A DNA stretch of 64,000 nucleotides, from NCBI GenBank assembly GCA_943788115.1, contig CALSPA010000006.1, positions 1 through 64,000 of the forward strand, given 5' to 3'. A program made the translations under genes and the position numbers. Under the pieces are notes generated by a model. The model searched no databases, was not told the origin of the DNA, and was given only the letters and a program-made list of their open reading frames with translations. This DNA comes from an uncultured Flavobacteriales bacterium. Its GTDB lineage: Bacteria > Bacteroidota > Bacteroidia > Flavobacteriales_D > Parvicellaceae. Each line of letters begins with the position of its first letter. Within the stretch, counting starts at the first letter, position 1. Shown one piece after another: positions 8,725 through 19,087 of this stretch.

Positions 8725-11700
8725 TTAAAGCTGAAATCTTAAAGCAAAACCAGCATTTGTATTTGCTGTTGGAAACGAAGTAGAAACAAATGGAGTATTT
8801 ACAATTCTATCAAAATATAATCTAACCATTAATTGTTTACTTAAATTATAATCTCCTGAAAACTTAATAGAAACCATTCTTTGACCAGCAGTAGCTTGGT
8901 TTTGATTTTCTATAATCTTCCTGGTAATTGTTTTATTATCTCTAACTGAAACATCTAATCTTAACCTTAAATCGCTGGGCTCAATGGGTTTGCCACCAAA
9001 TTTAAATGGTAGCTTTAATTTTCTCCAGGTATATCCAGAACCCAACACAAATTCACTCCCCTTTATTTCTGTAATTTGATTGTTAGATAAGCTTAAAGAA
9101 ATATTTCTATCTTTTTTCATTTCTAGCTTTACCATAATCTCATTTTTCAACGTAAGATCCATTCCTAATAAAGGCGAGAATTGCTCCAAAATAGACATAC
9201 TCATTATTTGTTTTTCACTTATGAAATTACCAGCCATATCTAATTCGGTAGCGTTCCCATTAGGGTCGAACCGTCCATTAAGATTTGTAGTATAATTTGA
9301 CAAAGTAAAATTAGATCTGTATGCATGAGAAAAGGAAAGCGTTTTAATGTGTTTTTTTAGAAACTTAATCTTAGATAACCCATCAAAAGTAATCCGCCAA
9401 TTTGGAAGCGGGATTTTTTGACTAAAAGGGCTTATATTATCTATAGTTGGATCAATACCTTGATACGCACTTAAAAACGCTCCAATAATTACATCTTGTT
9501 GGGAACTTCCGTATCCACCAGCATAACCTGTTTCACTTGCTGAAGTATCTGAATAAGGATTCTGTGAACCTAATAAAGTTGAGACTTCTGTTCTTATCGC
9601 TAATAGATTATCAAAAATAGCATTGGTCAAGGTGGAATCTGAACCCTTATCTGCTGCAAAGGCGGTTCCCCATGTAATTATAGAAGTACTAAAAGATCCT
9701 GTATATTGATTATTAACTAAAGTAAAAGCATCAAAATCATTGTCCCATCCTAAATTGGAATTTCTATTTTCCATGAAATTTCTATCTGCTGTAATATCAA
9801 TTCTTAAACTATTAATAGGTTTAATAGAAGCTTTAAAGTTCATGTTTTCAGTATGATTAACTACATACTGAGTACTTATTAATCCAAAGTTTGAAGTATC
9901 TACTAACCAGTTGTTTTGATAGGCATGATCAGCAAAAAGCATTCCTGTTCGCTGTCCAATTAAATCTCTTTCTTGATATCCTCCAGCAATAAACTCCCAA
10001 GATGGCCCTCCCCACTGTTCGTCCATTCCTAGAACATTGGTGTAGTTAGCATAACCAGGAAGCATTATTCCATCGTTTGTTGTGAAAGTTCCAGTAACAG
10101 TCTTTAAAGACATTATTATTCTTGCAAGATGTTCAACAATATTAAATTGATTATCATCTTTATCGCCTTTATTCTTTTTACCTTTCTTCCCCTTATCTTT
10201 ACCTTTTTCATCATCTTTATCGTCACCTTTCTTACTTTTACTTCCTCCTTTACTTCCACCAGCATTGTTTAAGGCCCTACTTCTACTCCTGCCTCTACCA
10301 CCTCCATATTTTTTATTTACCTTTTTTAGGTAAGGAACTTTGTTGTATAGTGTTGTGAAATTTAATTTTCCGTTCCAAATTACTGCTCTAGAATTTTGAA
10401 CAATATTTCCAATATTTAATGTGTCATTTACTAAAGCTAAAGGAGCTCGAGTCCAATCAAAATTGCCAGTATATCTAGTGGAGAGTGTTATCCAATCTGT
10501 AAGTGGAAAAGATTTAAAAGGCCATTTAAAGGTGACATTAGCAATATGATTGTAGCTCATGGTTTCACCAAAATTTGAAAAACTATTTTGAACAGAATCA
10601 CTTGCGGTTTCTCTGTCATAACCAAATATTCCATAATCAACCTGTCCAGGAGATTCGTTAATAAATGCCCTATTCATTGCTTTTATATCAACTTGTAAAC
10701 TTTTGGTTATATCGTATTTAAAGTCGTAATCACGGTCCCAATTAAAAGTTTTACTGTATTGAGGGATTTCAAAATTCTCACCACCTGGAAAATTATAACG
10801 TGTGGCAAATATATTATAGGTTCTATTTATTGAAGATCTAATAGCAACCTGTTTAGGAGACAAGAAGAAGTTAATATCTCTTATTGGTCTTAACCATTTT
10901 GATTTTCTGATAAATTTAATTTTTTTAAACGGTTCAACAGGTTTTGGATTGTTGTTAAAACCATAATTAACACTTGCTAAATAATTTCTTTGTAAATCCT
11001 GTCGAGTATTAATATCTCTATGGTAAAATTCATTGAATGAGTAAGAGAGACTAAAATTTGAGACGTTCCAAAAACGAGGTTTTTTTTCGTTTTTACCACT
11101 TTGCTTGTCAATTCTAACATTTGTAAAATTGATTGATTTTCTTTCAGTAATATCGATACCATCATTTAACCTGTCTTTCCAATCATCAACAACCTCATCG
11201 GCATCTTGTTCAAAAATTAAATCAGGACTCAATGGGTCGTATAATGGTTTAATTACGTTTTTAGAATAACCAACAAACATAGGTAAACGAACACCTGATT
11301 TTTCCCCAAAAAACTTACCTAATCGAATGGTGCTAGATGCGTCCATTCCATACATGAATTCTTGCTGTCTTTCACCAACTCTTTTCTCTATACTTCCAAA
11401 TCCAGGTGTAGAATAATTTCCTGAAAGAGAAACATCTGCAAAATCTGCAAGATTAGCATTTACCCTTCCGATAGCTGCCCAACCACCGTTTTCATTAAAA
11501 TCACTAAGCCTTAACTCGTTCACCCAAACTTCTAGACACTTCTCCATCCCATCGTCTGGTTGCCATTGATTAGCAGGGTCATCATTTTTTGGATTTCTAA
11601 TTCCAATCATAATGGTTTTTAAACCCTGAAGATTAGGATTACCTATAACGGTGATGTTCCTAGTTAAATCATCGGGATCTTTTTCTGTATATCTTTCAAG

Positions 11701-14700
11701 AACATTAAGGCCAATTCCATTTCTGTTAACCTTTACGGCTTTTAATTTATTTAAATCTATAACCATGTTGTTAGCATCGGGCCAGACAGAAGATGAGGTA
11801 TGATCATTCCATGGAGATATTTTAAGTGGCATTTCGTATTCATAATAGTTGGAAATAAAATCTGTACCAAGTCTAACAAAAACTGTTGCTTCATCATCAA
11901 ACACAGGATTTAGATCATCATTAGATTCAGCATGAACAAACATTTGAATTTTGTTGTAATTTCTAATGTCAAAGTTTACATTTCTATAAGCTGCTCTTGC
12001 ATCTCCGTCTTGTAACCCACAAACATCTAAAACCAAGCTTTGTTCGTTTTGCTGAGCTAAATTGGCAGTTTGATAGTTAGTTTCCCTTATAATTCCATCT
12101 GGAAGAACATAATGTATCGGTTCTCTATTGCCGTTATCTTCAATATTAACTGCACTAATATTAAAAGTAGTATTTGATTCTTCGGGTTGTAGGTATTCAC
12201 CATCAGTTAATAAAGATCCTAAATAAGATCTCCACTCACCTCTAATTAATTCCAACCTTGCAAAACGAAGAACTACATCTTCACTCCACCCTTGCATAAA
12301 CATTCTAATAAATCGAATAGATCTAAAATCTTGTATTCCATTTACTCTTTTAGAAAACTCCCTAAGAGGAACTCTAAATTGATACCAATAAACTTGTTTT
12401 CCACTTCTTTCATCCGTTGCTAAGATTCTATCGGTAATGTAATTAGAACCTACAACCATATTTTGTGGTTTTAACGCAACCTTGTATTGGAAGTAACTTT
12501 CAGTCTCATTTAAGTTATTATCCTGATTTATATCTTCAACATTAGGAAGAGTTGAAGCAGATGTTGCGTATCCATCAGCATTATAATTGGCTGACATTTC
12601 TGAAGTAGGTGAATTCCCATCTGGGTTGTTGTAGCTTTTATAACGCTCTCTTATACTTCTTTGTTCATTGTCGTAATCATCGTCTCTAAAATAATTGTAA
12701 TTATCTGATGATGGATCTGCTAATAAATTAGAAAGTGCCGTTGGATCAGCAACAACTCCTTGAATGTCTGAAATATAGTCATTGAAAAATGTGCTTTCAT
12801 CAGCATCACCTAATCCGTCTAGACCTACATCCTGGAAAATTCTTGAATCTAAATCATTGTTAAAAGCATTTACGATAACCTGAGTTGTAGGTATAAAACC
12901 CCAATCCGTACTTGTCCAGTCATCTGGGCTGTAATCTCCATCAATAGGAAGTCCATTTTCAAACGATTTCCTACCATCTCTTAAAATATCTTCAGAAACA
13001 TTACCTAAGTTAAAATATAAAAAACCTCCTGTACTGTTAGGCGAATCATCATTTGACGCTGGCTCTCCTAAACTATTTGTTGTTGAGGAACTGAAAGGAT
13101 CCATCATCCAAAATTGAATAAACTCAATATTTGCAGCTTCAAAATCATTCGTGGTTAATGTTCTCATTATACCCCCCCATCTTGATGATGGATCTTGTAA
13201 TTCTCCACTTGGATTAACCCCAGCGGAGTAGCTTGAAAAATTTGCATCGTAATTGTAAGGCCCTTTTTCTTTTGGGTAAAATGCTAAATCAAAAACAGGA
13301 ATATTTTGTAACTGTCCTGTACTTAATTGTTTGTTAGGGAAAACTTCATTAACCAAGACTTGCCTCATGGTATGATTCCATTGCATAGCGTCATTCCCCT
13401 TAATATGGCTAGGCGTTAAGTTAATGTCGTTATGAAATAATGGATCAATTACATACCAAGCAATTTTTGCTCTGTTTTTCCCATAAGTTATGTTGTCGTA
13501 TAAAGCTGCTTCAGGGAAAAGATCAGGCTGCCCCTGAGGAACAGATGATAACACCCATGTGTTAAATGTTCTAATGTCAATCGAACTTTGACTGCCTTCA
13601 AAATCATCAATGTATGAAGTTCCATCTTCACCACTAACATTAATAGCTCTGTTGTGTCCAGGAATAAGCGTAGCAACCTCAGCTGAAAAATTAACAACTG
13701 ACTTTTCTTTAGTTTCAATAAATGGTAATTTATCAACTAATTTTGTTAAAAAAGGAACCTCTTTTCTAAACCCACCATCAAGGCCAAGCATTGTATTGGC
13801 AATAGGTTCATCTCCAATATTCACCTTTTGAGTTAATGGTTTTTCAGTTAACCTAATTGCAGTTGCACCAATATTTGCATCCTTATTTATCTTATAATCC
13901 AAATGGGTACCCATCAAAGATTTAACTTGAATACTAAATAGTGAATTACTCTCTAAGGAAATCTTTATAGGTGTGCCTGAACTTAATATTCCGTCATCTA
14001 AAATCTTTACTCTTCCCAAGTTGTAATCTACTGTATATTGAGCCCCTTCTGTTAACACTTGTCCACCTGCCGTTACGACAACTGAACCTTGTGGAATATT
14101 AAGAGCATTTAAAGATATTTCAGAGCTTACAGAAGATTGGTAAACCCCTTTTATTTTATACCTATTAAGCTCAGGAAGCTGTTGTGCTGCTGTTTTTGTA
14201 CTGTCATACAATTGTTGAAATACTACAGTATTCCTTATTGCTTGAGAAATGCCTTTTTCAGAAAGTTTTTTATCTATTGTAGACCCAAAAGGCTCAATGG
14301 TTGTAAAGTACAATCGGCCATTCCTAGGGTTTATGGTACCACCATTTGCTATTCTGCCTTGAACATCTGAAATAGGTAAGAAATCAAAAAGCCCATCAGA
14401 GTAAGTTGCTTGTTGTTGATTTAAACGGTCTAAATCCACTAACTGAATAAGTAATTTATCATCAACTCCTGGTTTTGGAATGTAATTGATATCAACAGAT
14501 GTAGATGGATTGTTATACCATATATCTAACCTAAAATTAGTTGCATCAATTTGATATGCTCCTAAAGAATAAACATTTTTCATCATTAAATCCCATAGCT
14601 TTTTTCTAGGGTTTCTAACTGTAGATTTTAGTAGCTTTAAATACAAGGCGTTTTGGCCTGAAATACCATCAGTAGACAATTCACCAACTTGATATGTTTG

Positions 14701-16107
14701 CCCATTGTAAGTATATTGATAAGCAACACCTAATACCTCATCATTATTTAAAGACTGATTTAATGAAATAAAACCCAATACGGAGTTGTAGGTAAATTCA
14801 TTAGAGCTTAAAAGTCGTGCATTTTCTAGTTTTTCATACTCTACACTCTGAACCATTCCAAAAGAAGGGCCGGACAATTCATTACTAGCATTTACATAAT
14901 TTCTTATGTTATTATTATTTTGAATACTTTGATACAACAAATTGTTATTGTTGCTAGGCAAGTTTGCCCCACCAGCATACCAAGCTGGGTTTTCCAAAAC
15001 ATTGGCATTTATTTCTCCCAAATCTGAAAATGCGATTACATTTCTTGTTTCATTAAAATCATTTGTTCTGTTTGTAACCCAAACCTCAATTCGTTGAATC
15101 TGAACACCAGACATGACAAGCGGAAGTGTTTTCATTGAATTATCGTATCCATCTCTAAAATAGTAACTCAAGAAAAAATGTCTGTTCTCTTCATAGTTAT
15201 CTGCAAATATTTCAAAGTCATTAACTTGTGCACCTCCTGCAACTTCAATTTCTTTTTTCTGTCCCTTTTGCTGTGACAATACGGTTGTTGCGGTTAATCG
15301 ACCAAACTTTAATTCTGACTTAATACCAAACAAACTTTGACTTCCAGAGATAAGAGAACTATTTAATGGCATGCTTACATTTCCTGCTTCTAATTTTTGA
15401 ATAATATCATCTTCTTCTCCTGAATAATCTAATTTAAGCTGGTTTTCAAAATCAAAAGTTGCTTCAGTATTGTAATTGAAACCTATTTCCATAAGGTCTC
15501 CTATTTTACCAGTTAAATTCATTTGAATTTTCTGATCAAAATCAAAAGTGGTAATTCTTCTCTGCTTTTCTGGAAGAACAGGATTATCTGTTCTTGATGA
15601 ATTCAACCCAAAACTTAGCTCTGCAGAACCTTGAGGTCTAATTTCCACAAAATCACTTCCGAATAGCTTTCTTGCACCTGGAATATTTAATTTTGGAATT
15701 ACATTATCAGTTTGCCTGTATGCATCAGATTGTTCATCCATCTTATTTTGCCAATAACTATCTAACGATTGATTATTTTGGTAATCAAAATATTCTTCCA
15801 TTGTCATGGTACTTGAGTAGCGATAGATTAAGGAATCTCCTATGAAAGAGCTAAAAATATACTGCTGAGTTATGGGGTCATATTCCACCTCATTATGAAT
15901 ATTTAATGGGTCTTCAAAATCAATTTGCCCACCCCCACTTTGAGATGGATCGTAAGAATCATCAATCGGAAATTGTAAATCAATTTCGGGAGAATCAAGC
16001 ATTGTTTTAAATTCTGGAATTGAATGAGAATGAACATCTCCAATACCAAAAAAAACTGCTATAACAGCAGTTAATATGCAATATTTTAAAACTTTAAAGT
16101 GGCTCAA
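8725..16107 (-). CDS. sprA: type IX secretion outer-membrane translocon SprA (Sov)
   Basis: A giant 2460-residue protein, the size expected for SprA, the outer-membrane channel through which folded T9SS cargo leaves the cell. It has a signal peptide (residues 1-28, KYCILTAVIAVFFGIG core) and repeated SprA N-terminal blocks such as ELSFGLNSSR, LLISGSQ-type motifs and WVLSSVPQGQPDLFPEA. It ends in a beta strand with terminal leucine (GFALRFQL), as expected for an outer-membrane barrel. A charged, low-complexity insert rich in Lys, Asp and Gly runs from about residue 1928 to 1990. It follows ruvA by 20 bp. Exported proteins with T9SS C-terminal domains and the regulator porX occur elsewhere in the window. 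Confidence 0.97.
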   Translation of the reverse strand: MSHFKVLKYCILTAVIAVFFGIGDVHSHSIPEFKTMLDSPEIDLQFPIDDSYDPSQSGGGQIDFEDPLNIHNEVEYDPITQQYIFSSFIGDSLIYRYSSTMTMEEYFDYQNNQSLDSYWQNKMDEQSDAYRQTDNVIPKLNIPGARKLFGSDFVEIRPQGSAELSFGLNSSRTDNPVLPEKQRRITTFDFDQKIQMNLTGKIGDLMEIGFNYNTEATFDFENQLKLDYSGEEDDIIQKLEAGNVSMPLNSSLISGSQSLFGIKSELKFGRLTATTVLSQQKGQKKEIEVAGGAQVNDFEIFADNYEENRHFFLSYYFRDGYDNSMKTLPLVMSGVQIQRIEVWVTNRTNDFNETRNVIAFSDLGEINANVLENPAWYAGGANLPSNNNNLLYQSIQNNNNIRNYVNASNELSGPSFGMVQSVEYEKLENARLLSSNEFTYNSVLGFISLNQSLNNDEVLGVAYQYTYNGQTYQVGELSTDGISGQNALYLKLLKSTVRNPRKKLWDLMMKNVYSLGAYQIDATNFRLDIWYNNPSTSVDINYIPKPGVDDKLLIQLVDLDRLNQQQATYSDGLFDFLPISDVQGRIANGGTINPRNGRLYFTTIEPFGSTIDKKLSEKGISQAIRNTVVFQQLYDSTKTAAQQLPELNRYKIKGVYQSSVSSEISLNALNIPQGSVVVTAGGQVLTEGAQYTVDYNLGRVKILDDGILSSGTPIKISLESNSLFSIQVKSLMGTHLDYKINKDANIGATAIRLTEKPLTQKVNIGDEPIANTMLGLDGGFRKEVPFLTKLVDKLPFIETKEKSVVNFSAEVATLIPGHNRAINVSGEDGTSYIDDFEGSQSSIDIRTFNTWVLSSVPQGQPDLFPEAALYDNITYGKNRAKIAWYVIDPLFHNDINLTPSHIKGNDAMQWNHTMRQVLVNEVFPNKQLSTGQLQNIPVFDLAFYPKEKGPYNYDANFSSYSAGVNPSGELQDPSSRWGGIMRTLTTNDFEAANIEFIQFWMMDPFSSSTTNSLGEPASNDDSPNSTGGFLYFNLGNVSEDILRDGRKSFENGLPIDGDYSPDDWTSTDWGFIPTTQVIVNAFNNDLDSRIFQDVGLDGLGDADESTFFNDYISDIQGVVADPTALSNLLADPSSDNYNYFRDDDYDNEQRSIRERYKSYNNPDGNSPTSEMSANYNADGYATSASTLPNVEDINQDNNLNETESYFQYKVALKPQNMVVGSNYITDRILATDERSGKQVYWYQFRVPLREFSKRVNGIQDFRSIRFIRMFMQGWSEDVVLRFARLELIRGEWRSYLGSLLTDGEYLQPEESNTTFNISAVNIEDNGNREPIHYVLPDGIIRETNYQTANLAQQNEQSLVLDVCGLQDGDARAAYRNVNFDIRNYNKIQMFVHAESNDDLNPVFDDEATVFVRLGTDFISNYYEYEMPLKISPWNDHTSSSVWPDANNMVIDLNKLKAVKVNRNGIGLNVLERYTEKDPDDLTRNITVIGNPNLQGLKTIMIGIRNPKNDDPANQWQPDDGMEKCLEVWVNELRLSDFNENGGWAAIGRVNANLADFADVSLSGNYSTPGFGSIEKRVGERQQEFMYGMDASSTIRLGKFFGEKSGVRLPMFVGYSKNVIKPLYDPLSPDLIFEQDADEVVDDWKDRLNDGIDITERKSINFTNVRIDKQSGKNEKKPRFWNVSNFSLSYSFNEFYHRDINTRQDLQRNYLASVNYGFNNNPKPVEPFKKIKFIRKSKWLRPIRDINFFLSPKQVAIRSSINRTYNIFATRYNFPGGENFEIPQYSKTFNWDRDYDFKYDITKSLQVDIKAMNRAFINESPGQVDYGIFGYDRETASDSVQNSFSNFGETMSYNHIANVTFKWPFKSFPLTDWITLSTRYTGNFDWTRAPLALVNDTLNIGNIVQNSRAVIWNGKLNFTTLYNKVPYLKKVNKKYGGGRGRSRSRALNNAGGSKGGSKSKKGDDKDDEKGKDKGKKGKKNKGDKDDNQFNIVEHLARIIMSLKTVTGTFTTNDGIMLPGYANYTNVLGMDEQWGGPSWEFIAGGYQERDLIGQRTGMLFADHAYQNNWLVDTSNFGLISTQYVVNHTENMNFKASIKPINSLRIDITADRNFMENRNSNLGWDNDFDAFTLVNNQYTGSFSTSIITWGTAFAADKGSDSTLTNAIFDNLLAIRTEVSTLLGSQNPYSDTSASETGYAGGYGSSQQDVIIGAFLSAYQGIDPTIDNISPFSQKIPLPNWRITFDGLSKIKFLKKHIKTLSFSHAYRSNFTLSNYTTNLNGRFDPNGNATELDMAGNFISEKQIMSMSILEQFSPLLGMDLTLKNEIMVKLEMKKDRNISLSLSNNQITEIKGSEFVLGSGYTWRKLKLPFKFGGKPIEPSDLRLRLDVSVRDNKTITRKIIENQNQATAGQRMVSIKFSGDYNLSKQLMVRLYFDRIVNTPFVSTSFPTANTNAGFALRFQL

Positions 16108-16127
16108 TTCAATACTAATAGGCTAAA

Positions 16128-16712
16128 TTATAAACTCTTTAGCGTTTTTTTAATTAATTCCTCAACAGTCAATTCATCCGCAGCCTGATTTAGGATTTTA
16201 TCAATAGTGTTTTCAGCTTTTTTCTTGTCAACACCTAAAACAGCTAATGCTGATAACGCTTCATTTTTAATCGTATTGTCTTTAGCGCTAGAAATTTGAT
16301 GGGAAATACCAAATTTACTCACCTTATCTTTAAGGTCTATAATAATTCTTTGAGCTGATTTCGCACCAATTCCTTTTATTTTCTTAAGCAAAGCCACATC
16401 ATCGCTTAATATAGCGGAAACCAATTCGTCTGACTTAAGGGAGGAAAGAATTAACATAGCTGTATTAGCCCCAACTCCAGAAACATTAATTAATGCGTTA
16501 AACATCTTTCTTTCTTCTTCAGAAGAAAAACCATATAGTTTTTGAGAATCTTCTCTTACTATAAACTGAGTTAAAAGTCGAATTCTACCTTTATCTGGAA
16601 CATCTCCATAAGTTTGCAATGTTATGTATAGAAAATACCCTATTCCGTTGACATCAATTATTATGTATGCAGGATTTTTCTCTTCGAGAATTCCGTCAAT
16701 ATGTGTTATCAT
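16128..16712 (-). CDS. ruvA: Holliday junction DNA helicase subunit RuvA
   Basis: A 194-residue protein that binds Holliday junctions as a tetramer and loads RuvB for branch migration. The N-terminal OB-fold begins MITHIDGILEEKNPAYIIID. The helix-hairpin-helix segments VSGVGANTAMLILSSL and IKGIGAKSAQRIIIDLKDK are clear, and the C-terminal RuvB-binding domain ends EELIKKTLKSL. Length is normal. It begins 6 bp after maeB and precedes sprA, so it is co-transcribed with unrelated genes. The partner ruvB is 17 kb away at 33462-34484. Confidence 0.98.
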   Translation of the reverse strand: MITHIDGILEEKNPAYIIIDVNGIGYFLYITLQTYGDVPDKGRIRLLTQFIVREDSQKLYGFSSEEERKMFNALINVSGVGANTAMLILSSLKSDELVSAILSDDVALLKKIKGIGAKSAQRIIIDLKDKVSKFGISHQISSAKDNTIKNEALSALAVLGVDKKKAENTIDKILNQAADELTVEELIKKTLKSL

Positions 16713-16718
16713 ATATTT

Positions 16719-18983
16719 TTATTTTCTAGTTTGAACATCTACCACTGCTAGAGTTATCATGTTTAATATTTCTCTTACCGAAGAACCTATTTGCAATATG
16801 TGACAAGGCTTTTTCATGCCAAGTAAAATTGGTCCAACTGCTTCTAATTGATTCATTTCCTTCACTAATTTATATGCAATATTGCCAGCGCTTAAGTTAG
16901 GGAATATTAATGTGTTTGTCTTCTTGTTTGCTAGCTGAGAAAACGAAAAATAATCTTTTAGCATCTCTTTATTTAAAGCAAAATTCGCTTGAACTTCTCC
17001 ATCTACCACAATTTCAGGATGTTCTTTATGAAGAATTCTAGTTGCCTCTCTCATTTTTAAAGCATCTTCTCCTTCTGTAGATCCAAAATTTGAATAGCTA
17101 AGCAAGGCTATTTTAGGCTGAATTTTAAATCGTTTAATAATCTTATTCACCAATAAAGTTATGTCTACAATTTCTTGAACACTAGGGTTTAAATTAACAG
17201 TGGTGTCAGCAAAGAAATAAGGCCCGTCCTTAGTAATAAGAATATACATTCCTGCAATTTTATTTACACCTTCATCAACTCCAATTACTTGTAAGGCTGG
17301 TCGAATAGTATCTTTATAGTTTCGGGTTAATCCAGAAATCATCACATCTGCAAGTCCGGTTTCAACCATTGCTGATGCGAAATAATTTCTTTCTCTCATC
17401 ATTTTTTTACATTCATATAGTGTGAGCCCTCTTCTTTTTCTTTTTTCAAATAAAATTTCAGCAAACTCGAACCTTCTTTCTTCTTGTTTTTCATCTCTTG
17501 GATCAATTATTTCACATGATCCAAAATCTAATTCATATTCTTCAATAAGTTGATTTATTTTTGATCTCTTCCCTAATAAAATAGGTTCTGCAATACCTTC
17601 TTCAAATGCAACTTGGGCTGCTTTTAAAATCTTATAATGATCTGCTTCTGCAAAAACAACTTTTTTAGGGCTTCTTTTTGCTTTTTCAGTTATGTTCCTA
17701 ATAAGTTTATTGTCTAGGCCTAATCTAGCCTTAAGCTCTAACTCATATGCATCCCAATTGTCAATTTTAATTCTTGCAACTCCAGATTCAATGGCAGCTT
17801 TAGCTACTGCTGGAGCTACACGATAAATGAGACGCGGGTCTACCGGTTTTGGAATTATCTGTGTCCTACCAAATTTTATGTTTTTTAAATCATAAGCTTC
17901 ATTAACCTCATCAGGGACTGGCTCTTTTGCCAATTCAGCAATTGCATTTACTGCAGCCAATTTCATTTCTTCATTAATGCAGGTAGATCTAACATCCAAA
18001 GCCCCTCTAAAAATGTATGGGAACCCTAAAACATTGTTTACTTGATTTGGATGATCTGACCGTCCAGTAGCCATAATGACATCTTCTCTTGCGCTAAGGG
18101 CATCTTTGTAAGCAATTTCTGGGTCTGGATTTGCTAAAGCAAATACAATAGGGTTGTCAGCCATAGATTTAATCATATCTTTAGAAACAATATTCCCCTT
18201 AGAAAGACCCAAAAAAACATCAGTATTGAACATTGCTTCATCCAAACTAATCTCTTTGCATTCTTGAGCAAAATCCAATTTGTTTTCATCTAAATTTTGT
18301 CGGCTCTTTGTAATTAAACCTTTAGAATCAAACATGAAAACATTTTCTCTTTTGACACCCAAAGAAATATAAAGCTTTCCGCACGAAATAGCTGAAGCAC
18401 CTGCGCCACTAATGACAACTTTAACTTGATCTATTTTCTTTTCGGCAATAAATAAAGCGTTAACCAGTGCAGCTGATGATATAATTGCTGTTCCATGCTG
18501 ATCATCATGCATTACTGGAATATCTAATTCTTCTTTTAATCTTTTTTCAATTTCAAATGCTTCTGGGGCTTTAATATCCTCTAAGTTAATTCCTCCAAAA
18601 GTTGGAGCTATAGCTTTAACTGTTTTAACAAAATCCTCAACATTACTTTGGTCTACTTCAATATCAAATACATCTATATCTGCAAAAATCTTAAACAATA
18701 GTCCCTTTCCTTCCATTACTGGTTTAGATGCTTCTGGACCTATATCACCCAAGCCCAGCACTGCAGTACCATTAGAAATAACAGCGACTAAATTACCCTT
18801 TGAAGTGTATTTATAAACATCTGAATTATTATTACTTATTTCTAAACAAGGCTCGGCAACTCCTGGAGAGTAAGCTAAAGATAAATCTCGTTGCGTACTG
18901 TAAGGCTTGGTGGGGACAACTTCAATCTTACCTTTTCTTCCGTTAGAATGATAATCTAAGGCTTCTTTCTTTAATGATTTCAT
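16719..18983 (-). CDS. maeB: NADP-dependent malic enzyme with phosphotransacetylase-like domain
   Basis: A 754-residue malic enzyme that decarboxylates malate to pyruvate. The first 430 residues carry the malic and NAD(P)-binding domains: YSPGVAEPCLEI, LGDIGPEASKPVMEGK, MHDDQHGTAIISSAAL, VISGAGASAISCGKLY and FALANPDPEI. The remainder is a phosphate acetyl/butyryltransferase-like domain (KKVVFAEADHYKILKAAQ, AVGPILLGMKKPCHIL), usually regulatory in this fused form. I chose the ATG at 18983, giving MKSLKKEALDYHSNG. An upstream TTG at 19001 is in frame but lies inside a good promoter -7 box, so it is not the start. It is the first gene of the maeB-ruvA-sprA-gcvH-vanZ-tonB group. Confidence 0.95.
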   Translation of the reverse strand: MKSLKKEALDYHSNGRKGKIEVVPTKPYSTQRDLSLAYSPGVAEPCLEISNNNSDVYKYTSKGNLVAVISNGTAVLGLGDIGPEASKPVMEGKGLLFKIFADIDVFDIEVDQSNVEDFVKTVKAIAPTFGGINLEDIKAPEAFEIEKRLKEELDIPVMHDDQHGTAIISSAALVNALFIAEKKIDQVKVVISGAGASAISCGKLYISLGVKRENVFMFDSKGLITKSRQNLDENKLDFAQECKEISLDEAMFNTDVFLGLSKGNIVSKDMIKSMADNPIVFALANPDPEIAYKDALSAREDVIMATGRSDHPNQVNNVLGFPYIFRGALDVRSTCINEEMKLAAVNAIAELAKEPVPDEVNEAYDLKNIKFGRTQIIPKPVDPRLIYRVAPAVAKAAIESGVARIKIDNWDAYELELKARLGLDNKLIRNITEKAKRSPKKVVFAEADHYKILKAAQVAFEEGIAEPILLGKRSKINQLIEEYELDFGSCEIIDPRDEKQEERRFEFAEILFEKRKRRGLTLYECKKMMRERNYFASAMVETGLADVMISGLTRNYKDTIRPALQVIGVDEGVNKIAGMYILITKDGPYFFADTTVNLNPSVQEIVDITLLVNKIIKRFKIQPKIALLSYSNFGSTEGEDALKMREATRILHKEHPEIVVDGEVQANFALNKEMLKDYFSFSQLANKKTNTLIFPNLSAGNIAYKLVKEMNQLEAVGPILLGMKKPCHILQIGSSVREILNMITLAVVDVQTRK

Positions 18984-18998
18984 CAAAATTAATTTTAG

Positions 18999-19026
18999 CA
19001 AAAGTAAAGGTAAAAATATGAACCAA
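18999..19026 (-). promoter_or_regulatory. promoter for the maeB operon (-33 TTG, -7 TACTTTTG)
   Basis: On the minus strand a TTGG at 19026-19023 is followed, 20 bases from its first T, by TACTTTTG at 19006-18999. This matches the Bacteroidota TTG / TAnnTTTG arrangement with normal spacing. Transcription would begin about 10 bases before the ATG at 18983, giving a very short leader, and this supports that start. Confidence 0.6.
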
Positions 19027-19087
19027 TATGCTCCTATTTATAAATTTAAATTAGTTATAAGGTTGGCAATTTCTTATTTTTATGTAA

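Noticed and set aside
10977-14370. Open frames of 60-82 residues in other frames of sprA
   Set aside because: All are contained in the intact 2460-codon sprA frame and show no independent start or motif.
18984-19001. TTG start for maeB at 19001
   Set aside because: It overlaps the promoter -7 box TACTTTTG; the ATG at 18983 gives the standard N-terminus.
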